Below are positions 19,601 through 26,278 of a stretch of DNA of 29,052 nucleotides, in pieces. The stretch is taken from the IMG/VR virus record IMGVR_UViG_3300023116_000239, positions 1-29,052 of that record; one strand, 5' to 3'. Every line of letters starts with the position of its first letter. Position 1 is the stretch's first letter. The translations under genes and the position numbers were made by a program. The notes beneath the pieces were generated by a model. It had not been told where the DNA came from. It worked only from the letters and a program-made list of their open reading frames with translations, and searched no databases. Source of the stretch: a virus.

Positions 19601-21173
19601 AACGACCTCAACTCAAACTGGTAGAGATGCAAGAATAACGATTACTGCAATCAATGGTGTGGATACACTATACCTCACAAATGTACAAGGTCAGTTCAAT
19701 ACTAGTGGAACGGAGTTTGCTGTAGGTGCTGCCGTAAGTTACTACAGTGATGCAACCACTATAGTTTCTGCCGCAGGAACTAATATCGTTTCTGCTTCTG
19801 CAAATGGGGGTGTCTATTCGGGAGATTATTTCAAGGTAGACCACTTCAATCACGGAATGTATTCGACTACTAATAAAGTTGTAGTTAATAACATTAAATC
19901 AGATGTTCCAGCAACAGTATTGACTTCTCAAGTAACACTTGATGAAGTATCAACGATTAGTGTTGCTTCTACTGAGAACTTTACGACTTTTGAAGGAAGA
20001 CCAGTTGGTGCAGGATATGTTGGATATGTTAAGATTGGAAATGAGATTATTGGATATAACAATGTTGGTAGTGGAACACTGAGCATTTCTCCAAGTGGCA
20101 GAGCTATCGATGGAACTATCTCCGTTAATCACTTCTCAAATACTGTTGTAGAAAAATATGAGTTTGGTGGAGTTTCACTGAGAAGAATCAATGGGATTAC
20201 TACATCCATAGTTGCACCAATTGACATTGATAGTTATCATATTAAGATTGATAGATCAAGCACTAAAGGAAATAGTAGAATAAACGATGGAGCAACTGCA
20301 AATGCTCCGCAACTTTCATTCAATGATGAAAAGTTAGTAGGTGGAAATAAAGTAACTGCATCAGAAAACTTGATGTATGATTCTGTAATTCCTTCATACG
20401 ATATTCTGACACCAGGATCAACAACTTCTGTAACTGGAAAAATTAGAACTGTAAGTTCAACAAGTGTTGATGGCACAGAAGTTTCTTTCAATGATAATGG
20501 ATATGAAGATGTTCAACTCAATTCTCTCAATGCTTTAAACTCTGTTCGAATGGTTGCATCTGAGGTAAATCAAGATCAATATCTAACTGCTTTACCGAGA
20601 AGAAAATCATTTACGACTGCAATTACTTTTAACTCCAGTGATCCAAATAATGCACTTTCTCCAATACTGGATTTAGAATCGGCAAGATCGGTATTTAATT
20701 TGAATCGAATCAACAAACCAATCACAAATTATCCTGGTGATAATAGAGTGAATTCCGTTCTTGATGATCCACACGCATCGGTATATTATTCAAACATAAC
20801 TAATCTCCAAAACCCTGCATCTGGACTTAAAGTTATCATTGCCGCAGAAAGACCTGGAGATGCCGATTTCAGAGTTCTTTATACAACTATAAAGGCAGAC
20901 TCTAGTGAAATCGAACAATCCTATGAGTTGTTCCCAGGATATAATAATCTGAAACAAACAACCGAAGGACTGTTAGTTGTTGATCCATCCAGAAATAGTG
21001 GATTGCCTGATAGAAAAGTGAGAGCGAGTCTAGATGGAGAATTCTTAGAGTATGAGTTTACTGTTGATAATCTAGATCTCTTCACTGGTTATGGAATTAA
21101 GATTGTAATGTCAAGTTCTAATCAAGCACAAGCACCTCGTTTTGCAGATCTTAGAGTTATAGCACTCAGATGA
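13644..21173 (+). CDS. 2509-residue virion structural protein with DUF4815-type N-terminus, likely baseplate or tail-fiber component
   Basis: The N-terminus (NLNISPYYDDF, GYPVQSRELTTLQSILQNQ, EGSMVIPG) matches the DUF4815 family of large structural proteins in marine myoviruses. Other conserved-looking blocks are SPGKAYVKGYDIE (about 354-366), DTLDFRPR (about 1008), and a predicted helical or coiled segment with DIGLIEDRVENLERV (about 1122). Ser/Thr/Arg-rich low-complexity stretches lie near 1337-1371 and 1613-1650. A block from DPLAQTF (about 1655) runs through FLTSVDLYF, PPGREYAVVL and GSLFKSQNGSIWT (to about 1838). The C-terminal part holds a GSGY unit (about 1923-1926) and an EIIGYN-type repeat (about 2096-2184). 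It occupies the interval where T4 encodes gp9 to gp12 and wac, so it may replace some of those functions. That is inference from position. The stop overlaps the next start by four bases. Confidence 0.85.
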   Translation: MSQKTNLNISPYYDDFDSAKNFLKVLFKPGYPVQSRELTTLQSILQNQIEDFGSHMFKEGSMVIPGNITYDGQFYAVKLNSTQFGVDISLYIDKFVGKTIQGQVTGITAKVQKVVLPTENDNINDITLYVKYLESDLNFEFSEFADGELLSATENVVYGNTTINAGTPFGSLISANATAIGSAASIGDGVYFIRGYFVSVSDQTILLDEYTNTPSYRVGLKITESIVNAKEDESLYDNARGFSNYASPGADRLKISLTLTKKSLTDTNDTDFVELLRLKNGRVKKITTKTEYNKIRDYLAERTFDESGDYTVRPFDLNLEESLNNLLGNDGSFFANEQTDQGNIPSDNLISLKISPGKAYVKGYDIEKTSTSIIDVEKPRDTEDIKNVTVPFEMGNILRVNNVTGVAKVRETISLYAQFGCVGEQIGEARVYSFNLTDSAYADATTSWDLRLYDIQTYTKLTLNQAVTTSQIKQSYFVKGKSTGATGFATADGSSNIVFLRQTSGTFAKGETLIINGVESSRSVTEVRAYNTQNIKSVKQTTPFSGTNDFKADSILDKFDFPGAVSQLVITAAGGGISTVTSPGRTFVGLRTDTVIRYQQSGSSLESYNRISSIASDLLSFEVSAISSVSGVFNGALPTSDIQVNGFLGAPIVRGSGTLFAPLPEQNTSDVDLSNSNLYLIDQLTGQDVDNSDNTITLNTSDISGVTDISWVNFDQERFSIGYNGGGIGTITSDSFDLSGNTITLRNLDSAQSNNDTVVNVTFLKNGIQSKTKNFSRSRVLFVNGSKLKESGTNAATSKNDGLTYNEYYGLRVQDEEISLNYPDVVKVLAVYESLNTSNPTLDVVEFPVITNVGSNALIGENIIGSVSNAVARVVTNNTTTPSSGAANKLGIVYLNENKFSIGEAVTFEESGITSEVDSITNGNFSNITQEFKLNRGQKNQYYDYSRLVRTKNTQDPSRRLMVVFDHYTVPTNDTGDVFTVDSYDKDRFSTDIPNIGGSVRATDTLDFRPRVSVFDPTVTTDRSPFDFNSRTSAFNTSPLRLLAPEEGSVINQSFYLPRIDKIYLDILGNFVVEKGLSSKNPKPPTKNGEFLELGTIAYPAYLYNPSDANIILTDNRRYTMRDIGLIEDRVENLERVTTLSLLEVNTQSLQIQDAEGRNRFKSGFFVDDFSDESKFDTFFSTTLVDGDSRTLNSDISSDSLESLIATEDDLNPENLDLSLDKYSNPPLQLLDENIQKTGNVLTLAYNQVNWLEQPFATKVENVNPFNIVVYDGVIKLQPEVDSWTRTVQLADRNIDRGVVRTQNRSVNLVNNLSQNLRQNLTSTTRLDGITVNRGRGRLVSSSTVDTVVGRSTSSSTSVSNSSSTATGSFSFDTVDTTIRNEVVGTPDELFMRSRNVEFNASNLKPNTRYYHFLDGNSGIDIIPKLIEISNNRQLTGFGASAAFRIGETVVGIVNGVERIRFRICKPNHKSGPFRNPTTTYNQDPYNKEAIGNFYSSTSKILNVDTSSLSQNAQGRFSGYIATGMQLVGQTSGAIAFVKNNRLISDNYGDLIGTFFIRNPNQTPRPSTRIRTGTKTYRLTSSPTNASGLPGSNSVSFAETNYSANATLLQFRATVARETTRTNVSISNTVNLRTSLTTSLTTTTRRNVTTNTYADPLAQTFTVGGNIQVKSDIDTDDDVNGVFLTSVDLYFASIDSGNAPIRVEIRSTQLGTPTLEVIGTPVTLRPRTINENGVETQLIQTSSTGEVATNVRFPEPIFLPPGREYAVVLVSEQSDEYEVWTAVMGNKTVNTQQLPDVDQVIYTKQFALGSLFKSQNGSIWTTDQNQDLKFKLYKAEFTSTQGTAYFYNPPLDESNTYVPELINNPITTLPKKGKIGIVTTTNSDFIGIVTVGRKLAGVNNNGGSAVVVGQGSSVSTVGLTTAGSGYPASVTNEVVSTYNISGEGENLKLRITTNSSGVITGVAHSTVHPDFGTGYKVGDVVGIQTSTTSTQTGRDARITITAINGVDTLYLTNVQGQFNTSGTEFAVGAAVSYYSDATTIVSAAGTNIVSASANGGVYSGDYFKVDHFNHGMYSTTNKVVVNNIKSDVPATVLTSQVTLDEVSTISVASTENFTTFEGRPVGAGYVGYVKIGNEIIGYNNVGSGTLSISPSGRAIDGTISVNHFSNTVVEKYEFGGVSLRRINGITTSIVAPIDIDSYHIKIDRSSTKGNSRINDGATANAPQLSFNDEKLVGGNKVTASENLMYDSVIPSYDILTPGSTTSVTGKIRTVSSTSVDGTEVSFNDNGYEDVQLNSLNALNSVRMVASEVNQDQYLTALPRRKSFTTAITFNSSDPNNALSPILDLESARSVFNLNRINKPITNYPGDNRVNSVLDDPHASVYYSNITNLQNPASGLKVIIAAERPGDADFRVLYTTIKADSSEIEQSYELFPGYNNLKQTTEGLLVVDPSRNSGLPDRKVRASLDGEFLEYEFTVDNLDLFTGYGIKIVMSSSNQAQAPRFADLRVIALR
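17652..17757 (+). other. Ser/Thr-rich low-complexity linker in the 2509-residue protein
   Basis: Residues about 1337-1371 are dominated by Ser and Thr, with runs such as RSTSSSTSVSNSSST. A second Thr/Arg-rich stretch lies at about 18480-18600 (TSLTTSLTTTTRR). Both flank a more ordered block and are probably flexible linkers. Confidence 0.5.
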
Positions 21174-21364
21174 TAAAAGTAGAAGGACACTCAAATCTTT
21201 ATCGAGATGAAAATACCGGTGCTATCGTAAACTGCGATACTGCCGGTTATAACCAATATGTTAATTCTTTAGTACAAAAAGATTTGCGTAAAAAGGAATT
21301 GGATGATATGAGAAAAGATATTGATGAAATAAAAACTCTTCTTAGAGAATTGCTTCAAAAATAA
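21170..21364 (+). CDS. Small hypothetical protein with C-terminal coiled coil (64 residues)
   Basis: The start overlaps the previous stop in an ATGA arrangement, which suggests translational coupling. The N-terminal half contains VEGHSNLYRDENTGAIVN, which reads like a compact beta hairpin. The C-terminal half (about 34-63) is a charged heptad-like helix with KDLRKKELDDMRKDIDEIK and a Leu-rich end. I have the impression that similar short ORFs occur in marine T4-like genomes, but I cannot assign a function. It ends just before an intergenic gap with a late promoter, so it is the last gene of its unit. Confidence 0.75.
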   Translation: MIKVEGHSNLYRDENTGAIVNCDTAGYNQYVNSLVQKDLRKKELDDMRKDIDEIKTLLRELLQK

Positions 21365-21397
21365 CTAGCCTCTACAATTAATATAAATAGCTAGAGG
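21365..21397 (+). promoter_or_regulatory. Late promoter TATAAATA (21382-21389) inside overlapping inverted repeats
   Basis: The 53-base gap holds a perfect T4-type late box, TATAAATA, at 21382-21389, 28 bases before the ATG at 21418. Two mutually exclusive short stems enclose it: CTAGC 21365-21369 with GCTAG 21390-21394, and CCTCTA 21369-21374 with TAGAGG 21392-21397. The promoter call is firm. The stems are short with long loops, and there is no T-run, so they are not a convincing terminator. Confidence 0.75.
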
Positions 21398-21417
21398 TAT
21401 ATTAGCATCATAAAATA

Positions 21418-21753
21418 ATGGCTGTTTATGTATCCAATATTGTGATCGAACAGGGATATGACTTTGATACGTCATTTCAGTTAGAGGATACTAGGACTAA
21501 TTCTCCATTAGTATTAACTGATGCTTCAACATCAGCTCAGTTGAGAAAACATTATGGATCATCCACATCAGTATCTTTTGGCTCGACAATAACTAGCCCC
21601 GAATTAGGCATTATCTCCATTTCATTGACCGGTTCACAAACTGTTAGTTTAAAACCTGGTAGATATGTCTTTGATGTAAAAATTACAAATGCTGGTAGAG
21701 AATACAAAGCTGTAGAAGGTGCAGCACTAGTACGAGGGGGAGTCACCAGGTAA
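21418..21753 (+). CDS. Small virion protein, 111 residues, beta-rich, function unknown
   Basis: This is the first gene after the late promoter at 21382. The predicted protein is beta-rich, starting MAVYVSNIVIEQGYDF and including RYVFDVKIT and REYKAVEGAALVRGGVTR at the end. The layout (a short fold ending in a VDVKI strand and a Val-Arg-Gly-Gly end) resembles small phage tail or fiber accessory proteins that sit before a fiber gene. I do not recognise a named family with confidence. Its stop overlaps the start of the next gene (TAATG), so the two are probably made together and may form one appendage. Confidence 0.75.
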   Translation: MAVYVSNIVIEQGYDFDTSFQLEDTRTNSPLVLTDASTSAQLRKHYGSSTSVSFGSTITSPELGIISISLTGSQTVSLKPGRYVFDVKITNAGREYKAVEGAALVRGGVTR

Positions 21754-23168
21754 TGCCTAATATTAACGACAGGATTGGTTCTCAGAATGTAATCCGTGTA
21801 TTATCTAATGCTTCTGCACCACCGACACGATTAGTTAACCTAACTGACGTAGATTCTACTTTAAAAACTAGAGATGGTATGATCCTTGTGTGGGATCTTG
21901 CCACAGAATCTTTCTATATGACGGATACGATTGATTCGTCATCCTTGAATATTGCAGGTATTGTAACCTTTTCAAATACGACCAACTCTACGGCACCAGC
22001 AAATGGTGCTTTAGTCGTTAGAGGTGGGATTGGAGTCGCAAAGCAAGTAAATATTGGTGGTGGAATTTCTGTTGCAGGTATTGCAACATTTGCTTCTAAT
22101 TTAGATATTAATGCCGCAGTTGATATTCTAAATCAAACAACAGTAAATTCTACATTTAAGTCTGTTGGTGTTACTACTTTAGCATCTGCTGGTGGTATTA
22201 CAACAACCGGTGGTGATCTTTATGTTGGTGGTGACTTATATGTCGCCGATGATTTAACGTTTGATGAGTTTAATGCTCGTAATGCCAATATAACAGGTAT
22301 TGCCACCATAGGCACTACACTAGATGTTAATGGTACTTTAGATGTTGATGGAAGAACAGAATTAGATAATACCAATATTGCAGAAACTTTAAATGTTGTC
22401 GGATTAGCAACATTTGCATCAAACGTAGATATTAATGCTTCTATTGATATTGATGGACACACTGAACTTGATGATTTAAATGTATCCGGTGTATCTACAT
22501 TTGGATCTAATTTGGATGTAAATGCAGATATTGTTCTTGGTAACGGAAATGCGTTAAGACTTGGCAACTCTGCACAGGGAGATCTACAGATTTTCCATGA
22601 TGGAGCTCATAGTTACATCTTTGATGATGGAGAAGGTAATCTTAGGTTAAAATCTAATAATATTATTGAACTTCTGTCAGATACTGATGAGGTTATGGCA
22701 AGACTCACCAAAGATGGGGGAGTCGAACTTTTCTTCAATGATTCTAGAAAGTTCCAAACTACAGATTATGGTATTGAAATAACAGGAACAATAGATACTG
22801 ATCAATTAAATGTTTCTGGATTATCAACATTTGGTGGAGCAATAGATGCAAATTCCAGTTTGCACGTTCAAGGCATCTCGACATTTGTAGGCAATGCCTC
22901 CTTCTCTGGAAATGTTTCTATTGCAGGAACATTAACATACGAAGATGTAACAAACGTTGATGCTATTGGATTGATCACTGCCAGAAGTGGTCTTGAAGCA
23001 GGATATCCGGGTGCTGCATCCACATTAACATCTACTGGTGATTTACTACTTTCTCAAAATTTAAATGTTGCCGGATTATCAACATTTGTTGGTATTGCAA
23101 CATTTTCGAGTGATGTATTTGTTGCAGGAACACTTACTGCCGGACTTATTGATGGAGGTATTTACTGA
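21753..23168 (+). CDS. Repetitive tail-fiber-like structural protein (471 residues)
   Basis: After an N-terminal segment of about 60 residues that probably attaches it to the particle, the protein consists of beta-solenoid-like units built on LNV.GLSTF or IAGIATF followed by SNLDINA. About ten such units are visible. A distinct module at about residues 262-350 contains LRLGNSAQGDLQIFHDGAHSYI (HDG at 282-284), GNLRLKSN and ELFFNDSRKFQTT. Near the end is a YEDVTNVDAIGLITARSG block. These modules are typical of marine-phage fiber or structural proteins and of abundant marine viral reads. Host-surface binding is likely but inferred. The gene is joined by TAATG and TGATG overlaps to its neighbours. 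Confidence 0.8.
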   Translation: MPNINDRIGSQNVIRVLSNASAPPTRLVNLTDVDSTLKTRDGMILVWDLATESFYMTDTIDSSSLNIAGIVTFSNTTNSTAPANGALVVRGGIGVAKQVNIGGGISVAGIATFASNLDINAAVDILNQTTVNSTFKSVGVTTLASAGGITTTGGDLYVGGDLYVADDLTFDEFNARNANITGIATIGTTLDVNGTLDVDGRTELDNTNIAETLNVVGLATFASNVDINASIDIDGHTELDDLNVSGVSTFGSNLDVNADIVLGNGNALRLGNSAQGDLQIFHDGAHSYIFDDGEGNLRLKSNNIIELLSDTDEVMARLTKDGGVELFFNDSRKFQTTDYGIEITGTIDTDQLNVSGLSTFGGAIDANSSLHVQGISTFVGNASFSGNVSIAGTLTYEDVTNVDAIGLITARSGLEAGYPGAASTLTSTGDLLLSQNLNVAGLSTFVGIATFSSDVFVAGTLTAGLIDGGIY

Positions 23169-24034
23169 TGGCAAAACCAACTACTAGACAAGAACTAAAA
23201 GACTATTGTTTAAGACAACTTGGTGCACCAGTTTTAGAAATAAACGTTGCAGATGAGCAAATTGATGATTTGCTTGATGATACCATTCAATACTTTAATG
23301 AGAGACATTTTGATGGTGTAGAAAAAACTTATCTTAAATATAAGATTACTCAAGATGATATTAATCGTGGTAGAGGATCTGGATCGGGTTCTGTTGGAGT
23401 TACAACGACCGGTGTTGGCATTGTTACTACAACAGGAACCTCAACCAATATTGCTGGATTTGGAACGGTTACTTCCAATTTTTATGAGACTTCAAACTTT
23501 ATTCAAGTTCCAGATTCCGTAATTGGTATTGAGAAAATATTTAAGTTTGATACTAGTTCCATTTCTGGTGGAATGTTCAGTATTAAATATCAACTATTTT
23601 TGAATGATTTATATTTCTTTAACTCTGTAGATTTATTAACATATTCAATGACCAAATCTTATTTGGAAGATATTGATATGCTATTGACAACAGACAAGCA
23701 GATTAGATTCAATCAAAGGCAAAATAGACTGTATCTTGATATTGACTGGGGAGCACAAGAGGCAAATACTTTTCTCGTTATAGAATGCTACAGGGCAATG
23801 GATCCCGCAAACTTCTCAAAAGTATATAATGATAGTTTTGTCAAAAAATACTTAACTGCGGCAATAAAAAAACAATGGGGTATGAATCTGATTAAGTTTC
23901 AGGGAGTAAAACTTCCAGGTGGTGTCGAACTAAATGGCAGAGCTATATATGAAGACGGACAAAGAGAATTGGATGAGATAAAGCAAAGAATGTCATCCGA
24001 TTATGAACTGCCACCTATGGATATGATTGGATAA
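23168..24034 (+). CDS. gp13: gp13, neck (head completion) protein
   Basis: The N-terminus is typical of gp13 in marine T4-like phages: RQELKDYCLRQLGAPVLEIN, then DEQIDDLLDDTIQYF and ERHFDGV. Later blocks include YQLFLNDLYFF, RLYLDIDW and KQWGMNLIKFQGVKLPGGV. At 288 residues it is close to the roughly 309 of T4 gp13. In T4, gp13 and gp14 close the filled head at the portal and form the site where the tail joins. A Gly/Ser/Thr-rich stretch at residues 68-102 (RGSGSGSVGVTTTG) looks like an inserted flexible loop. Its start shares one base with the preceding stop, and gp14 follows after 5 bases. Confidence 0.92.
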   Translation: MAKPTTRQELKDYCLRQLGAPVLEINVADEQIDDLLDDTIQYFNERHFDGVEKTYLKYKITQDDINRGRGSGSGSVGVTTTGVGIVTTTGTSTNIAGFGTVTSNFYETSNFIQVPDSVIGIEKIFKFDTSSISGGMFSIKYQLFLNDLYFFNSVDLLTYSMTKSYLEDIDMLLTTDKQIRFNQRQNRLYLDIDWGAQEANTFLVIECYRAMDPANFSKVYNDSFVKKYLTAAIKKQWGMNLIKFQGVKLPGGVELNGRAIYEDGQRELDEIKQRMSSDYELPPMDMIG

Positions 24035-24039
24035 TAAAA

Positions 24040-25470
24040 ATGACATTAAATCCATTTTTTCTGCAAGGATCGACAAATGAACAATTTCTTGTTCAAGATT
24101 TAATCAATGAGCAACTAAAAATATATGGAATAGAAGTTTATTATTTGCCCAGAAAAATTTTTAAAACTGATAATATCATAAGAGAAATACAATCATCAAA
24201 ATTTGATGATGTTTTTGCGATTGAGGCGTATATCAATAATTATGATGGATATGCTCCTGATAGTGATATTATGACCAAGTTTGGTCTTAGATTAAAAAAT
24301 GAAATAAGTTTGACAATATCCAGAGAAAGATATGAAGAATTTATTGCACCGTTTCTGGAAGGTATTTCTTCGGGTATTAGAGAAGGAAGAATTACCGAAT
24401 ATGATTTTGCAGATTTAATTACAAGACCAAAGGAAGGTGATTTAATTTATTTTCCTCTTGGTGAGAGGTTATTTGAAATTAAAAGAGTTGAACACGAAAA
24501 ACCATTTTATCAACTAGGATCAAGTTATACTTACGAACTAAGTTGTGAACTTTACGAGTATGAAAACGAACTTATTGATACTGCAATTGAAGAAGTCGAT
24601 AATACTGTAGAAGATGAAGGATACATTACTTCTCTGACTGTTGTTGGAACTGCAAGAACGGCAACAATAACTGCAGGAATTTCCTCAGGTGCAGTTAGTG
24701 AAATATTCTTGAATAATGATGGATCTGGATATCAAACAGCACCAACTGTAATATTCTCTAGACCAGATGTTGGAATAAATTCTGCAACTGCGGTTGCAAT
24801 AACAACGAGTATAGGAAATGTACAATCTGTATTGAGATTGGAAATTATAAATGCTGGTAGTGGATATTTGACTCCACCAACAATCACATTTTCTGGTGGC
24901 GGTGGATCTGGTGCCGCTGCCACTTGTTCAATTGGTGGAACACAGTTTAGTGTAAGTGGCATTACTATTAGTGATGGGGGAGTAGGATATGCATCTGCAC
25001 CTGTGATAACTATTAGCGGACCTGGAACTGGAGTAACTGCAACAGCTATTGCTAGGATTAATAAAGATACTGAAATCGATTCAGTCAGAATTCTTAATCC
25101 GGGTATTGGGTATACAGAAGCACCAACGGTTTCTATTGCAGGATTCTCTACGATTGGTGTTGGAACCTTCATTTATAATGAAATTATTACCGGAGAGACT
25201 TCTGGAGCGACAGCAAGAGTTAGAGACTTTAGAACTACGGTATCTCCATTCCCAGGAAATCCTCCTGTCACCAATGTTAGAGTATCACTAAATACTGGTA
25301 AGTTTGGTGTAGGTGAAGTAATCGTCGGATCAATTTCTTCCGCCAGATATGTTGTTTCGCAATATGATGATGAGAGTTATGACAACCCATATGATGTTAA
25401 TGAAGAAATCGAAACAGAAGCAGACGGCATACTAGATTTTACAGAGTCAAATCCATTTGGTAATTATTAA
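24040..25470 (+). CDS. gp14: gp14, neck protein, with a C-terminal beta-repeat extension
   Basis: Residues 1-190 match gp14 neck proteins: NPFFLQGSTNEQFLVQDLIN near the start, then IYGIEVYYLPRK, and a block with GDLIYFPLGERLFEIKRVE and FYQLGSSYTYELSCELYEYENE. T4 gp14 has 256 residues, while this one has 476. The added part, about residues 195-460, contains four GSGY-type units at 226 (NDGSGY), 271 (NAGSGY), 312 (DGGVGY) and 353 (NPGIGY), each followed by a P-T/V-I-x-F/I strand. A further Gly-rich segment and an acidic tail (EEIETEADGILDF) follow. The core function is head completion and tail joining. The extension is probably surface-exposed on the neck, an inference from its likeness to fiber modules. 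gp15 starts within the stop codon overlap. Confidence 0.92.
   Translation: MTLNPFFLQGSTNEQFLVQDLINEQLKIYGIEVYYLPRKIFKTDNIIREIQSSKFDDVFAIEAYINNYDGYAPDSDIMTKFGLRLKNEISLTISRERYEEFIAPFLEGISSGIREGRITEYDFADLITRPKEGDLIYFPLGERLFEIKRVEHEKPFYQLGSSYTYELSCELYEYENELIDTAIEEVDNTVEDEGYITSLTVVGTARTATITAGISSGAVSEIFLNNDGSGYQTAPTVIFSRPDVGINSATAVAITTSIGNVQSVLRLEIINAGSGYLTPPTITFSGGGGSGAAATCSIGGTQFSVSGITISDGGVGYASAPVITISGPGTGVTATAIARINKDTEIDSVRILNPGIGYTEAPTVSIAGFSTIGVGTFIYNEIITGETSGATARVRDFRTTVSPFPGNPPVTNVRVSLNTGKFGVGEVIVGSISSARYVVSQYDDESYDNPYDVNEEIETEADGILDFTESNPFGNY
24715..25150 (+). repeat. Four GSGY beta-repeats in the gp14 extension, period about 42 residues
   Basis: Unit cores begin at residues 226, 271, 312 and 353, so the spacing is 41-45 residues. 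Each has (N/D)xGxGY, then a few residues, then APTV or PPTI or APVI, then a short strand and a Gly-Thr-rich turn. The same core appears in the giant protein, in gp8 and in the 2509-residue protein. Confidence 0.7.
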
Positions 25471-26273
25471 TGTTAGGAACCTATTTTTATCACGAGATAA
25501 TAAGAAAAACTATTATTAGTTTTGGAACTTTATTTAACAACATTTCAATTCGACACACTAAAAGTGATGGTAGTGTTTTGGATGAGACTAAGGTTGGTCT
25601 TTCATATGGACCAATGCAAAAATTCTTGACAAAGATTCAAGAGCAAGAGCAGTTATCAAAATCAATTGCAATTACTCTTCCAAGAATGTCATTTGAGATG
25701 ACTAGGATTCAATATGATCCTACTAGAAAAACAGGAGTAACTCAAACATTTAAGGCAAACGATACTACCGACAATAAAACTAAAAAAGTATTCATGCCGG
25801 TTCCTTACAATATTGAGTTTGAACTTAATATCTTTAGTAAGTTGAATGATGATGCCCTTCAGATCATCGAACAAATACTTCCATTCTTTCAACCATCATT
25901 TAACTTAACTGTTGACTTAGTTGAGTCAATCGGAGAGAAAAGAGATATTCCTATTATACTTGATAGTATTGATTTTCAGGATGATTATGAAGGTTCTTTT
26001 GAGACCAGAAGAGCACTCATTTATACTTTAAGATTTACTGCAAAGACTTATCTCTTCGGTCCTATTGCAGACTCTTCTGATGGACTTATTCGTAAGGTTC
26101 AGGCAGATCTTTACAGTGATACAAATACTCAAACTGCAAGACGTGAAATGAGATATACTGTTGTTCCAGATCCAATCAGTGCAGAACCAGGTGATGATTT
26201 TGGATTCACTGAGAATTGGAATTTCTTACCAGATTCTAAAGAGTATAGTCCAACTAGACAAGAGGATATTTGA
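25470..26273 (+). CDS. gp15: gp15, tail terminator / tail completion protein
   Basis: This is a homologue of T4 gp15, which caps the tail tube and sheath and joins the tail to the neck. The match runs over the whole length: YFYHEIIRK near the start (T4 YFYNSSFRRY), LFNNISI, ITLPRMSFEM (T4 ETILPRINLHL), YNIEFELNIFSK, IIEQILPFFQPSFN at about 132-145 (T4 IVEQILPYFQPHFN), KRDIPIIL (T4 KRDIKIVL) and DGLIRK (T4 EGLIRT). The length of 267 residues is close to the 272 of T4. The ATG overlaps the gp14 stop in TAATG, and gp16 starts a few bases after the gp15 stop. Confidence 0.95.
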   Translation: MLGTYFYHEIIRKTIISFGTLFNNISIRHTKSDGSVLDETKVGLSYGPMQKFLTKIQEQEQLSKSIAITLPRMSFEMTRIQYDPTRKTGVTQTFKANDTTDNKTKKVFMPVPYNIEFELNIFSKLNDDALQIIEQILPFFQPSFNLTVDLVESIGEKRDIPIILDSIDFQDDYEGSFETRRALIYTLRFTAKTYLFGPIADSSDGLIRKVQADLYSDTNTQTARREMRYTVVPDPISAEPGDDFGFTENWNFLPDSKEYSPTRQEDI

Positions 26274-26278
26274 TTGTT

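Noticed and set aside
21365-21397. Rho-independent terminator between the 64-residue gene and the 111-residue gene
   Set aside because: The stems are only 5-6 base pairs with loops of 17-20 bases, and no T-run follows.
24732-25172. 146-codon minus-strand open frame opposite the gp14 extension
   Set aside because: It mirrors the GSGY repeats as Pro-rich sequence and has no support other than length.
26270-26278. TTG at 26270 as the gp16 start
   Set aside because: It adds only three residues and overlaps the gp15 stop, whereas an ATG nine bases later has a better-placed AGAGGA upstream.
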